Source of the DNA: an uncultured Acidimicrobiales bacterium
GTDB lineage: Bacteria > Actinomycetota > Acidimicrobiia > Acidimicrobiales > SZUA-35
DNA: 34,960 bases
Assembly: GCA_937930695.1 (NCBI GenBank)
Contig: CALHCB010000085.1
Coordinates: 1-34,960, forward strand
Direction of reading: 5' to 3'
The notes beneath the pieces are model-generated. The model was given only the letters and a program-made list of their open reading frames with translations, searched no databases and had not been told where the DNA came from. Positions 7,610-16,442 of the stretch are shown piece after piece; position 1 is the stretch's first letter, and the number at the start of each line of letters is the position of its first letter. The position numbers and the translations under genes were made by a program.

Positions 7610-8714
7610 GGCCTTCGGGAGCAAGCTCGACAGAGGTCGTGATCAAGCCAGCGGCAATCATCGCTCCGCCGGCACAGAGTCCGAGAAGAGCGTTTGACCC
7701 TGTCGATGCAAGCGACCCGCCAACCAATGGACCGATCACTCGTCCGACTGCCATCACAGCTTGGGCGTCGCCGGCGCGTTGTGAGGGATAGAGAGACCGC
7801 CGGCTGAGCAGTTCGTAGGCACCTGGTACGCCGGCCCAGAACGAAAAGCCCCAGACCACAAGAACGACGGCTCCCAACGCTGCGGTTGTCGTGATGGTGA
7901 ACGCGATGGCGCAGGCTCCCGCGAGTACAAACCACAGCCCGGCGTAGGGACGCCGGCCCGACCATCGAGCCGCCGGTATTCCGGCCGCCGCGTTGACGGA
8001 CAAGATCAATGCGAAGGCCGTTGGCGAGAGTCCGAGTTGGTTGGTGGCGATGACACCGCTGAACACGAATACCGCCGAACCACCCATTGTCAGCAGACCC
8101 AGCGCTCCGATCAAGGCGAAGGCCGCAGGGGCCCCACCGCTCTGTCGCTCCTTTGTTGCTCGCTCAACCGCATCGAAGGTTGTTGGCAACACAAGCGGGG
8201 TGAGCGAGAGCACAGCCAACGCCACGTAGACCAGCCGGTAGGAGGCAACGTCGATGGCGAGGCCAATCAATGGGGTCGCGAGTACTCCGGTGATTGGCCC
8301 GACCACCGCGATCCGACTCATCTTCTTGGAGTCACCAAAGACTCCGGCCCAGGCGAGCCACGTGATGGCGCCGAGTGCGAGGCCTGCGGCGAACCGAGTC
8401 GCGAGGAAAGGAGCGAAGCCGGTGACGAGTCCGCTCACGAGATTTGCCGAGGCGAGGAGCAGCACGACGAACGAGAAGAACCGGCGTGACGCAGTCGCGA
8501 TCCGACCAGCCAAGAACGATGTGAGCACGAAGCCGCCGAGCTGCACACCAGAGATGAGTCCTGCTGCGCCGAGCCCGAGATCGAAGGACGCGATCAAGCC
8601 GGGGATGAGAAGGGGAGTGGCAGCCAACACCGCTGTGGAAACGACAACGGCAGCCAACGTTCCGGGGTCGGTTGCCCCTCGTTCGACTCCGGCCAGCCGT
8701 ACCGGAATCTGCAT
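7575..8714 (-). CDS. MFS transporter
   Basis: 379 residues, about 12 hydrophobic helices and a short central loop (residues near 185-200, KERQSGG), as in compact major-facilitator permeases. The loop between helices 2 and 3 has GRIATASRRF in place of the usual GxLaDRxGRR. The substrate is unknown. The start ATG at 8714 has TAGTTT nine bases upstream, another TANNNT element close to a start. The C-terminal tail overlaps the OmpA-lipoprotein gene on the other strand. The protein ends at residue 379 without an extra domain. Confidence 0.88.
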   Translation of the reverse strand: MQIPVRLAGVERGATDPGTLAAVVVSTAVLAATPLLIPGLIASFDLGLGAAGLISGVQLGGFVLTSFLAGRIATASRRFFSFVVLLLASANLVSGLVTGFAPFLATRFAAGLALGAITWLAWAGVFGDSKKMSRIAVVGPITGVLATPLIGLAIDVASYRLVYVALAVLSLTPLVLPTTFDAVERATKERQSGGAPAAFALIGALGLLTMGGSAVFVFSGVIATNQLGLSPTAFALILSVNAAAGIPAARWSGRRPYAGLWFVLAGACAIAFTITTTAALGAVVLVVWGFSFWAGVPGAYELLSRRSLYPSQRAGDAQAVMAVGRVIGPLVGGSLASTGSNALLGLCAGGAMIAAGLITTSVELAPEGLSPQVCPGSSR

Positions 8715-8804
8715 AGAGACGCGAAACTACCTCGGTTAGGCCAGAGTCCGCTGACATTCAGTGCCGATCGTGACACTTTGGTGCGGTGAGGTGCTTGTTC
8801 CTCC

Positions 8805-9674
8805 ATGATCGGCCAGACTGGACCGGTGATGGGGGGAGCCGACCACAACCTTGGCGAGCTGATCGCTGTCGGTCGAACGTCTGAGGTTTTCGCTTACGGC
8901 ACCGATTCGGTGGTCAAGGTCTTGCGCCCCGGGGTTCCCGGTCATTGGGCAACCCTGGAGGCCCGGTTCACGACTGAGGTACGAGCAGGTGGCCTCAGTA
9001 CTCCCGAAGTTCGCGGCGTTGTAGATGTTGATGGTCGACCCGGCGTCGTGTTCGAGCGAATCGTCGGCCCTTCGATGTGGCAAGTGATCATGGATCGACC
9101 GGACGACGCGGCGGCACTCGGTCGAGAGCTTGCGTCGGTCCATCAGGAGATCCAGCGGGCGGGAGTACCGAGCGGTATCCCAGATCTGGTGGCCCGCCTC
9201 TGCAACAAGATCCTGGATGTCGATCGCTTGTCCGAGGAGAACCGTCAAGAAGCGTGTTCGATAGTCGGCACGTTGCCGAGGGGCGCAGCGCTCCTGCACG
9301 GCGACCTCCACCCCGGCAACGTCCTGATGCACGCCCAAGGTCCGGTTGTGATCGATTGGTTCGACTCAGTAATCGGGCATCCCGTTGCCGATGTCGTGCG
9401 GTCTTCCATTCTGCTTCGCCGTCCCTCGACGGGCGGGACGCCGCCTCATCTTCCCGGGGCCACCCCAGAGTTGTTGGACGTGATCCATGCTTCCTACGCA
9501 GGCGAGTTCGCTGGTCTGCTCGAACAACTCGAACTCGATATTCGTTTGTGGGAGCCGGTGCTGGCGGCCGGGCGAATGGCCGAAGGTGTCAGCGGCGAAG
9601 AAGCTTCGCTTGCAGCGCTTTGGGCCTCACGCTCAGAAGAGCAATCGTCGAGCCCTTTGCTTCTCCTGAATTAG
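8805..9674 (+). CDS. Aminoglycoside phosphotransferase-fold (APH) kinase
   Basis: 289 residues. The catalytic loop LLHGDLHPGNVL (H165, D167) and the metal-binding VIDWFD (Asp near 183) are those of the APH/choline kinase superfamily. The N-terminal lobe has SEVFAYGTDSVVKVLRP, with the ATP-anchoring Lys in VVKVL. Members phosphorylate small molecules; most environmental ones are not drug resistance enzymes, and no substrate can be read here. ATG 8805 and ATG 8829 are both possible starts; neither has a strong ribosome binding site, and the second still leaves a full kinase lobe. The 3' end overlaps the convergent phosphatase gene by four bases. Confidence 0.87.
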   Translation: MIGQTGPVMGGADHNLGELIAVGRTSEVFAYGTDSVVKVLRPGVPGHWATLEARFTTEVRAGGLSTPEVRGVVDVDGRPGVVFERIVGPSMWQVIMDRPDDAAALGRELASVHQEIQRAGVPSGIPDLVARLCNKILDVDRLSEENRQEACSIVGTLPRGAALLHGDLHPGNVLMHAQGPVVIDWFDSVIGHPVADVVRSSILLRRPSTGGTPPHLPGATPELLDVIHASYAGEFAGLLEQLELDIRLWEPVLAAGRMAEGVSGEEASLAALWASRSEEQSSSPLLLLN

Positions 9675-10474
9675 GAGTTGGCAGCTTCTATCGCGATCCT
9701 TCGGAGTTCGGTATAGATCGGATCGGGTGCGCACACGGTCAGATCGAGGCCGTTTGCGTCGGGCAGATCGAGGATCGCTCCGGCCTCCGCCGCGATCAGG
9801 GCTCCGGCCGCATAGTCATAGAGCTGTATGGCTCGCTCATAGAACCCATTCAGTCGACCACAACCAACCCAGCAAAGGTTCAGGGCAGCTGATCCCATGC
9901 AGCGGATATCGCGGCAGGCGGGGAGAAGCTCGGCAACGACCTTCGCCTCGATGGCGCGGATCGTTGCGTCGTAGGCAAACCCCGTGCCGATGAGCGCCTG
10001 AGAAAAGTCGTCGGGGACGACGACTTCGATCGGCACACCATCGAGTCGTGCTCCCTCGCCAAGCGTTGCGGTAAAGACGTCGCCCCTGAGGACGTCGGCG
10101 ACGGCACCAGCGACGACGCGCCCATCGATGGTGGCCGCGATGCTCACCGAGACCACGGGCAGGTCATAGAGGAAGTTCACGGTGCCGTCGATCGGGTCCA
10201 CGATCCACCCAACGCCGTTGCTTCCTTCATCATCATCGAACTCTTCGCCAACGATGGCAGAGCCTGGGCAGCGGGCCAAGAGTTCCGCTCGGATGAGCCG
10301 CTCGGACTCCAGGTCAGTGTGGGTCACAACGTCGGTTGGTGTCGACTTGGTGCGAGCCGCTGCGGCCTTGCCGACTGAGGACCGGACGTAGTGCGCAGCG
10401 ATCTGTGCAACCTCGCTGGCGACGTGCTCGAGGTGCTTGGCCGGTTGGATAACTGGGTCGACCCGGACGGTCAC
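9671..10474 (-). CDS. Inositol monophosphatase family phosphatase
   Basis: 267 residues. It has the Mg/Li-sensitive phosphatase motifs: GEEFDDDE near 85, WIVDPIDGTVNF near 100-111 and the late YDYAAGALIAAEAGA segment, where WDxAAG is usual. It hydrolyses a sugar or polyol phosphate; the exact substrate is not predictable. The GTG at 10474 is chosen because it overlaps the TGA of the DeoR gene (GTGA), the normal coupling in this operon. A longer frame would lie entirely over the regulator gene. As the third gene of the mannitol-dehydrogenase / DeoR / phosphatase operon, it may recycle a phosphorylated inhibitor or intermediate of the polyol pathway. Confidence 0.9.
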   Translation of the reverse strand: MTVRVDPVIQPAKHLEHVASEVAQIAAHYVRSSVGKAAAARTKSTPTDVVTHTDLESERLIRAELLARCPGSAIVGEEFDDDEGSNGVGWIVDPIDGTVNFLYDLPVVSVSIAATIDGRVVAGAVADVLRGDVFTATLGEGARLDGVPIEVVVPDDFSQALIGTGFAYDATIRAIEAKVVAELLPACRDIRCMGSAALNLCWVGCGRLNGFYERAIQLYDYAAGALIAAEAGAILDLPDANGLDLTVCAPDPIYTELRRIAIEAANS

Positions 10475-11268
10475 GTGAGGATGACGGTTGTGCCCATTGC
10501 CTCGATGGTTGCGACCACCGTCGGGTCGACCTCGTTGTTGGTGACCAGCACATCGATGTCTGACCACTCCGCGAACCGAATGAAGTGATCGGAGGCGAAC
10601 TTGGAATAGTCCACGAGTGTCACGACCCGCCGGGCGGCCTTGATCATGGCTCGCTTCAGAGCTGCTTCTTCGCGGTAGGGCGTCGTCAGCCCCACGCCGG
10701 GAGATGCGGCGTCGCTGCTGATGAACAGCGTGTCGACACTCAGCGGCTCGACCGCGGCAACTGCATCGGCATCAACCATGGCCAGCGTGTTCTTGCGCAC
10801 TTTGCCACCGACGACGATCACATCGACTTCGTTGTATTCGGTGAGGACCTGAGCGGTAGCGAGCGAGTTGGTGACGATTCGCAGGGAGCAATCGTGCGGA
10901 ATGGCTTCGGCAAACCGAGTCAGTGTGGAGCCCGAGTCGATGATGACCGATCCGGTGTCTGGCAATTCGGCGACGGCTGCTTGGGCTAGTCGGCGCTTTT
11001 CGCCATCGTGTTGATCGCTACGGATCGAGACGAGCGGTTCAAAGCCTGCAGTTTCCCACGGGACGGCTCCACCGTGGACGCGGCGCACGGAGCGATGCCG
11101 TTGGAGATCTGAGAGATCGCGGCGAATGGTTTCGGTCGTGACGGCGAAGCGGTCGGAGAGTTCTGCGACCTCGACTCGGCCGTGCTGGATCGTGAGCGAG
11201 AGAATTTGGCGTTGGCGTTCGGTCTGAAAAAGCGCAGGGCCAACGATCTCAGTTGCTCGCTCTGTCAC
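10471..11268 (-). CDS. DeoR/GlpR-family transcriptional regulator
   Basis: 265 residues. An N-terminal winged helix-turn-helix (residues near 17-70: RQRQILSLTIQHGRVEVAEL, then VTTETIRRDLSDL) is followed by a DeoR sensor domain with DSGSTLTRFAEAI and VVGGKVRKNTLAMV, which senses a phosphorylated sugar. It starts with GTG at 11268, overlapping the mannitol-dehydrogenase-family gene by 20 bases. It is the obvious local repressor of the whole polyol locus, acting on the matching sites at 12757-12772 and 12861-12876. The phosphosugar made by the PfkB kinase is a likely inducer (inference). Confidence 0.93.
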   Translation of the reverse strand: MTERATEIVGPALFQTERQRQILSLTIQHGRVEVAELSDRFAVTTETIRRDLSDLQRHRSVRRVHGGAVPWETAGFEPLVSIRSDQHDGEKRRLAQAAVAELPDTGSVIIDSGSTLTRFAEAIPHDCSLRIVTNSLATAQVLTEYNEVDVIVVGGKVRKNTLAMVDADAVAAVEPLSVDTLFISSDAASPGVGLTTPYREEAALKRAMIKAARRVVTLVDYSKFASDHFIRFAEWSDIDVLVTNNEVDPTVVATIEAMGTTVILT

Positions 11269-12742
11269 CCGGTCCCGGCCTCTCCAGCAGTGTGTTGATC
11301 GAAGAGGCTACTCCCAGAGTGCGGAGCAGGTCGAGTGAACTCGTGAATGCTGCCCGGAAATCGTCGCTCGTGTTGAGATCGCCGAACACATCCTCGAAGT
11401 TGAGAAAGGCATCGGGTTCCTCAACCGACATCGCGGCGTATTTTGTCGCGGCGTCGAGAAGCGGATCGGATGCGATCTCGATTGCGTTGCCGTTCTCGGT
11501 TGTTCCTCGGAGATATTCACACCAGCCCGCGAGCGCAAGTGATGCGAGCTCGATCGGTCCGCTGTTCTCGACTTGGGCTCGGATTGTTGGGAGGAGGAAC
11601 TTCGGAAACTTCGCTGAGCCATCGAGGCAGAGGCGATTGATCTGGTCGCCGATCTCAGGGTTCGAAAAGCGCTCGACCAGAGATTGGATGTAGGCATCGA
11701 TGTCGATGCCAGGAACATCGGCCAGAACCGGAGCGCTCTCAATGCGCAGGAACGCATCGAGGAACTGCCGGATCAGAGGATCAGCCATCGCAATGTCAAC
11801 GGTGGTGAAGTCCTGGAGCGCGGAGAGATAGGCGATGCAGCTGTGCCCGGCGTTGAGCAGCCGCAGTTTCATCAGTTCATATGGCTCAACGTCGTCGGTG
11901 ACGATGACGTCGAGTTCGTCGAGTGGCAGACGTTCGCCGGCGAAGTCATCTTCGATGACCCACTGGCGGAACGGCTCGGTGACGACGGGCCATCGATCTG
12001 CGATCTGGCACTCTTCGCTCAACCAATCGCGATCGGATTGGGAAGTGGTCGGGGTGATGCGGTCGACCATGCTGTTGGGAAAGCTGACCGACTCCGCAAT
12101 CCAGTCGGTGAGCTCGTCGCCGAAGCCTGCCGCCTCGCCAACAGTAGAGACGTGCGCAGCATCGCCGTTGCTGATGATGTTGTCGCAACTGACAATAGTG
12201 AGGGGCTGGCCGTGGCTTCGTCGGCGTGCATCGAGTCCGGCAGCGATGATGGCAAATGCCGTGCCGGGTCCGGCCGCCGGTGACTCAGAGTTGTAGAGCC
12301 CGGTGAGATCTTCGATTGGATAGCCACCCTCGGTCACCGTCAGCGAAATGATCTGAGTGGATGGAGCTGCAATGAGCTCAATCAGGGGAGTGGAGTCTTG
12401 CGCGCCGAGCACGAAGCCCGTGATGCTGCCGATGACATCGACGACCGTGTCGTCTGGGCCCCGAGTGATGAGGGTGTAGAGATAGTCCTGATCCTCGAGA
12501 ACCTCGGCCATCGTCGCGTCGGCTTCGAGTACGCCAGCGCCGATGATCGACCAATCAGTATGGCCTGCCTCGCACAACTCATGGACGTAGGTGGCCAGAT
12601 GAGCACGATGAAACCCGCCAACGCCGACGTGGACAATCGAGGGCCGCAGCACGGCACGGTCATAGGTCGGGGTGGCAACACGAGCCTCGAGCTGCGAAAG
12701 AGCAGCAGAATCGAGCTTCACCGGTGTGGTCTTGGAGGACAC
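11249..12742 (-). CDS. Mannitol dehydrogenase family oxidoreductase (polyol to ketose)
   Basis: 497 residues, full length for the long-chain polyol dehydrogenase family (mannitol 2-dehydrogenase, arabitol dehydrogenase, fructuronate reductase). The N-terminal NAD-binding segment IVHVGVGGFHRAHLATYV is near 34-51, and the catalytic Lys/Asn/His set is in MKLRLLNAGHSCIAYL near 290-305. Together with the linked PfkB kinase the simplest reaction is mannitol or a related polyol to fructose. GTG at 12742 is used; GTG at 12721 is an alternative. The 5' end lies only eight bases after TATAAG, so it may be translated from a leaderless transcript. It is the first gene of a three-gene operon with DeoR and the phosphatase. 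Confidence 0.92.
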   Translation of the reverse strand: MSSKTTPVKLDSAALSQLEARVATPTYDRAVLRPSIVHVGVGGFHRAHLATYVHELCEAGHTDWSIIGAGVLEADATMAEVLEDQDYLYTLITRGPDDTVVDVIGSITGFVLGAQDSTPLIELIAAPSTQIISLTVTEGGYPIEDLTGLYNSESPAAGPGTAFAIIAAGLDARRRSHGQPLTIVSCDNIISNGDAAHVSTVGEAAGFGDELTDWIAESVSFPNSMVDRITPTTSQSDRDWLSEECQIADRWPVVTEPFRQWVIEDDFAGERLPLDELDVIVTDDVEPYELMKLRLLNAGHSCIAYLSALQDFTTVDIAMADPLIRQFLDAFLRIESAPVLADVPGIDIDAYIQSLVERFSNPEIGDQINRLCLDGSAKFPKFLLPTIRAQVENSGPIELASLALAGWCEYLRGTTENGNAIEIASDPLLDAATKYAAMSVEEPDAFLNFEDVFGDLNTSDDFRAAFTSSLDLLRTLGVASSINTLLERPGPGDRASN

Positions 12743-12750
12743 CCGGGGAC

Positions 12751-12756
12751 CTTATA
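12751..12756 (-). promoter_or_regulatory. -10 box TATAAG of the mannitol-dehydrogenase operon
   Basis: TATAAG lies eight bases upstream of the GTG at 12742 and directly adjoins the 16-base operator-like site that fills the -10/-35 spacer. A repressor bound there would block polymerase. Confidence 0.55.
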
Positions 12757-12772
12757 CCAACATAAACCCAAC
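12757..12772. promoter_or_regulatory. DeoR operator-like site 1 (CCAACATAAACCCAAC)
   Basis: A 16-base sequence repeated with one substitution at 12861-12876. It sits immediately upstream of the TATAAG box of the minus-strand operon, in the spacer. The adjacent DeoR-family gene is the probable binder. Confidence 0.6.
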
Positions 12773-12860
12773 CGCTAGTACTCATTTTCGGACTGTTTCC
12801 GCCCATCTTGTGAATTCCAAGCCAACACAATGCGACGAAACGAAGACAAAAGTTTGCATT

Positions 12861-12876
12861 CCAACATGAACCCAAC
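12861..12876. promoter_or_regulatory. DeoR operator-like site 2 (CCAACATGAACCCAAC)
   Basis: The second copy, differing only at position 8. On the plus strand it lies between a -35-like TTGCAT (12854-12859) and a -10-like TAAACA (12877-12882), filling the 17-base spacer of the probable promoter of the binding-protein gene. Confidence 0.6.
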
Positions 12877-12941
12877 TAAACACACCTGCACTAGCGAGCG
12901 GCAAAGTGCCGCTCGTCACGTACCCAATCGGGGAGAATCCA

Positions 12942-14444
12942 ATGAGAGAAGACCGCCAGGGGCGTAAGCCCTGGCTGATGATGCTGAGTATTCTCGCATC
13001 GTTCGCCATCTTGGCCGCAGCGTGCGGCGACAGTGCTGATGATTCGTCGAGTGACGATTCCAGCAGTGACTCTGAGAGCGAAACCGACAGCGACACATCG
13101 TCAGATGATGAAGCTGACGAAGACGAAGCCATGGAAGACGATGACGCCATGGAAGAAGACGAAGGCTCTGACGATGGCGAAGCCATGGAAGAGCGTTCGA
13201 TCAACGTCGCAATCGTCGGAAACCCGACCATCGATGACATTGCTGTTCTCGCCCCGGATCACTTCACCGCAGAGACCGGCATCACCGTGAACTTCACCGT
13301 TCTCCCGGAGCAGGAACTGCGCGAGATCACCACTCGTGACGTTGGCGCTGGTGGCGATCAGTTCGACGTTGTCCAGATCGGCATGTTCGAGACACCGCAG
13401 TTCGGTGCCAACGGATGGCTCGTCGGACTGAACGACCTCGCTGCTTCAACGCCTGACTACGACATTGATGACCTCATCCCCGCAGTCCGCGGTGGCCTCT
13501 CGGTCGACGGTGAGCTCTACGCTTCTCCGTTCTACGCCGAGTCATCGTTCCTCATGTACCGCGCTGACATCATGGAAGAGGCAGGCATCGAGATGCCAGC
13601 AGCCCCGACCTGGCAGGAAGTTGCCGACATCGCTCGTCAGATCGACTCTGATGAAATGGCCGGCATCTGCCTTCGTGGCAAGCCTGGCTGGGGCGACTTG
13701 GGCGCCGCTTTCACCACCGTGCTCAACACCTTCGGTGGCACCTGGTGGGAAGCCAATGACGACGGTTCCATCGGAGCTGCTCAGGTCGATCAGCCAGAAT
13801 TCGCCGAGGCCCTCAACTTCTACGTTGATCTCCTCGCCGACGCTGGCGAAGACGACGCTGCCAACTCCAGCTTCACCGAGTGCCTCACCCTCTACCAAGA
13901 GGGCAAGGTTGCTATGTGGTACGACGCCACCGTTGCCGCCTCGATTCTCGAAGGCGATGACAGCCCGGTGAAGGGTCTCAACGACTTCGCGCTGGCTCCG
14001 GTCAACGTCACCGACAACTCCGGTTGGCTCTGGGCATGGACCTTCGCAATTCCGGTCAGCACCACTGACCAGGATGCCGCTTGGGAATTCATCAGCTGGG
14101 CAACCGGTCCTGACTACTACGAACTGGCCGCAACCGAGCTGCCAGGTGGCTGGGCTGCTGTTCCTCCGGGAACCCGTCAGTCCCTCTATGACAATCCCGC
14201 ATACCAGGATGCTGCCGGTCTGTTCGCAGAGCGCACCATCGACGCCATGCTCGCCGCTCCGATCGAAAACCCCGGCACCACGCCGCGGCCCGGTCTCCCC
14301 GGTGTGCAGTACGTCGGTGTTCCTGAGTTCCAGGACGTCGGTACTCGCTGTACCGAACTGTTCTCCTCCGTCATCGGTGGCGGCATGAGCGTCGATGACG
14401 CTCTCGCCGATTGCCAGGCAATCGCTTCAGAAGTCAGCAACTGA
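12942..14444 (+). CDS. ABC transporter sugar/polyol-binding lipoprotein
   Basis: 500 residues, a cluster-B (family 1) extracellular solute-binding protein. Residues 11-27 are a signal peptide with lipobox LAAA-C28. Residues 29-84 are an extreme Asp/Glu/Ser-rich linker with repeated AME(E/D)D units. The binding domain follows (INVAIVGNPTIDDIAVL, DVVQIGMFETPQFGANG, APFYAESSFLMYRADIMEEAG-like segments), and the C-terminus is typical of SmoE/MalE-like proteins. ATG 12942 is chosen because GGGGAG lies seven bases upstream and the signal peptide starts there. It feeds the two permeases and ATPase downstream; given the mannitol-dehydrogenase-family gene, the ligand is likely a polyol such as mannitol or sorbitol. 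Confidence 0.93.
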   Translation: MREDRQGRKPWLMMLSILASFAILAAACGDSADDSSSDDSSSDSESETDSDTSSDDEADEDEAMEDDDAMEEDEGSDDGEAMEERSINVAIVGNPTIDDIAVLAPDHFTAETGITVNFTVLPEQELREITTRDVGAGGDQFDVVQIGMFETPQFGANGWLVGLNDLAASTPDYDIDDLIPAVRGGLSVDGELYASPFYAESSFLMYRADIMEEAGIEMPAAPTWQEVADIARQIDSDEMAGICLRGKPGWGDLGAAFTTVLNTFGGTWWEANDDGSIGAAQVDQPEFAEALNFYVDLLADAGEDDAANSSFTECLTLYQEGKVAMWYDATVAASILEGDDSPVKGLNDFALAPVNVTDNSGWLWAWTFAIPVSTTDQDAAWEFISWATGPDYYELAATELPGGWAAVPPGTRQSLYDNPAYQDAAGLFAERTIDAMLAAPIENPGTTPRPGLPGVQYVGVPEFQDVGTRCTELFSSVIGGGMSVDDALADCQAIASEVSN

Positions 14445-14467
14445 TTCTCTGAGTCCGTCGTTTCGGT

Positions 14468-14503
14468 CCGGTCGGGCGTCCCATGCGTGGGGCGCCCGAC
14501 CGG
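14468..14503 (+). terminator. Intercistronic hairpin between binding-protein and permease genes
   Basis: A 15-base stem (one G-T pair) with loop ATGCGT: CCGGTCGGGCGTCCC pairs with GGGGCGCCCGACCGG. A T5 run follows 15 bases later at 14519-14523. Such hairpins after binding-protein genes act as partial terminators or mRNA 3' stabilisers, making the binding protein more abundant than the permeases. Confidence 0.7.
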
Positions 14504-14586
14504 ATTCGGGCGACAATCTTTTTCCATTTCTGTACGATTGATGCACGCAACCAGCCAGCATCCGCGAAGGCACCGAAGGGGGAGTC

Positions 14587-15543
14587 ATGTCGACCGCCGT
14601 ATCTGAGCGAGCGGATAACGACGAGGCCCACACCGAAGCCGACCGAGTCCGGGCCGCCGAAGTCAAGCGACTCGAAAAACGCGAAGGCTGGAAGCGTCGC
14701 ATTCCGATCCTGCCGGCGCTGCTCTACACCATCGTCGTTACCCAGATTCCCTTTCTTTTTACACTCTTCTACAGCCTCACCGACTGGCGCATCGACAAGC
14801 CTGAGCCCCGCCAGTTCATCGGTGTCGATAACTACACCGGTCTCGTTGACGACAGATTCTTCCGCCAAGCCGGCTGGGTGAGCGTGCAGATCACCGTCAT
14901 GGCGGTGGTGCTTTCACTGGTCGTCGGCACCGGTCTTGCCCTCCTGCTTGACCGCAAATTCTTCGGACAGGGCTTCCTGCGCACGCTGCTCATTACGCCG
15001 TTCTTGGTGATGCCGGTGGTTGCCGGCTTCGTCTGGAAATCTCAGATGTTCAACTCCACATTCGGTGTCTTGAACTGGGTCCTCGAACAGCTTGGTTTCG
15101 AGTCGATCGAGTTCGCCACCCGCTACCCAATGGCATCGGTGGTCACCGTGCTCGTCTGGCAGTGGAGCCCGTTCATGATGTTGATCGTGCTCGCCGGGCT
15201 TCAGGGCCAAGACACCTCGGTGCTCGAGGCAGCCCGAGTCGATGGTGCAACCACCTTCGGGATCTTTCGCCAGATCACCCTGCCGCAGCTCCGCCCCTAT
15301 CTCGAACTGGGCACGCTGCTCGGCACCATCTACCTCGTGCAGGTGTATGACCACATCGAGGTCATCGCCGGTGGCCTCCCCGCAGCGAAGAACCTGCCCT
15401 ACTACATCGCACAGCGCTCGATCGGTGGCGGCAACGTCTTCGGTCTCGCATCGGCCTATTCGATCGTGGTGGTCATCATCTCCATCATCCTCGCCAACAT
15501 CGGCCTGCGAGTGTTGTCCAACCTGCTGGAGGACAATTCCTGA
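14587..15543 (+). CDS. ABC sugar permease 1 (MalF/UgpA type)
   Basis: 318 residues, about six membrane helices after a charged cytoplasmic N-terminus (residues 1-38, rich in Glu/Arg/Lys). The conserved EAA loop is EAARVDGATTFGIFRQITLP (residues near 216-236), which docks to the ATPase. GGGGGA lies five bases before the ATG. The TGA stop overlaps the ATG of the second permease by one base (TGATG). Together they form the heterodimeric channel for the substrate delivered by the upstream binding lipoprotein. Confidence 0.93.
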   Translation: MSTAVSERADNDEAHTEADRVRAAEVKRLEKREGWKRRIPILPALLYTIVVTQIPFLFTLFYSLTDWRIDKPEPRQFIGVDNYTGLVDDRFFRQAGWVSVQITVMAVVLSLVVGTGLALLLDRKFFGQGFLRTLLITPFLVMPVVAGFVWKSQMFNSTFGVLNWVLEQLGFESIEFATRYPMASVVTVLVWQWSPFMMLIVLAGLQGQDTSVLEAARVDGATTFGIFRQITLPQLRPYLELGTLLGTIYLVQVYDHIEVIAGGLPAAKNLPYYIAQRSIGGGNVFGLASAYSIVVVIISIILANIGLRVLSNLLEDNS

Positions 15544-16412
15544 TGGCGCTGTTCACCCGTGCACCCAAGGCCGAGCCGATCCTTGGTCAGAACCGACCAG
15601 TGGCAGCCTTGCTCAGTTTGCTCACCTGGATTGTCGCCCTGATCTTCTTCTTCCCGCTCTTCTGGCTTGTGCTCAGCAGCTTCAAAGAAGAGCTTGATGC
15701 CAACTCGAGCCCGAAGCTCTTCTTCGATCCCACGCTCGATCGGTTCTCTGAAGTCACCGAAGACACACAAGGCTTGCTGAGCTTCGCCGAAGCCTTTACC
15801 AATTCGTTCTGGATCGTGTTGATCTCGACGATCATCGTGATGCTGCTTGCCATCCCCGCGGCCTACGCCTTGGCGATTCGACCAATGATCAAGTGGCGCG
15901 ACATTCTGTTCTTCTTCATCTCGACCAAGTTCCTCCCCATCGTGGGCGCGATCATGCCGCTGTGGATCATCTCCCGTGACCTCGGGATTCTGAACAGTCG
16001 TCTGGTGCTGATCATCCTCTACACCGCCATGAATCTGCCGCTCGCCGTCTGGATGCTGCGGTCGTTCTTTGCTGAGGTTCCCAAGGAACTGATCGAAGCC
16101 GCGCAGATCGACGGCTGCAGTTTGATGGGGCAGATCCGACAGGTCATCCTGCCGATCGTGGCGCCGGGGCTCGCGGCCACTGCGTTGTTGTGTGTGATCT
16201 TTGCTTGGAACGAGTTCTTCCTCGCGGTGCAGCTGAATCCGGTCGACGGTTCCACGCTTCCGGTGTGGGTCGCGTCGCAAGAAAGCGGTCGAGGCAACTT
16301 CCTCGCCAAGCTGAGCGCGGCGTCCGTATTGGCCACGATCCCGGTCGTCCTCGCAGGATGGGTCGCTCAGAAGCGAATGATCCGAGGCCTCGCAATGGGA
16401 GCCATCAAGTGA
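15543..16412 (+). CDS. ABC sugar permease 2 (MalG/UgpE type)
   Basis: 289 residues with six hydrophobic helices. The EAA loop reads EAAQIDGCSLMGQIRQVILP, near residues 185-205. The periplasm-facing loop after helix 1 (KEELDANSSPKLFFDPTLD) is usual for CUT1 permeases. The start overlaps the first permease stop. Family members of this type carry oligosaccharides, glycerol-3-phosphate or polyols such as sorbitol/mannitol; the last fits the neighbouring dehydrogenases. Confidence 0.93.
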   Translation: MALFTRAPKAEPILGQNRPVAALLSLLTWIVALIFFFPLFWLVLSSFKEELDANSSPKLFFDPTLDRFSEVTEDTQGLLSFAEAFTNSFWIVLISTIIVMLLAIPAAYALAIRPMIKWRDILFFFISTKFLPIVGAIMPLWIISRDLGILNSRLVLIILYTAMNLPLAVWMLRSFFAEVPKELIEAAQIDGCSLMGQIRQVILPIVAPGLAATALLCVIFAWNEFFLAVQLNPVDGSTLPVWVASQESGRGNFLAKLSAASVLATIPVVLAGWVAQKRMIRGLAMGAIK

Positions 16413-16442
16413 TCGTCTACACCAAGCAGGGAGTCCAGTCTC

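Noticed and set aside
8805-9674. Antibiotic resistance by the APH-fold kinase
   Set aside because: Only the general fold motifs are visible; no substrate-specific features or resistance context.
12782-13240. Serine-rich minus-strand frame at the start of the binding-protein gene
   Set aside because: It is the antisense of the acidic tether (Asp/Glu/Ser codons read backwards as Ser-rich) with no independent support.
15456-16280. Minus-strand frame over the second permease
   Set aside because: Antisense to a clear MalG-type permease; Asp/Glu/Arg/His-rich shadow.
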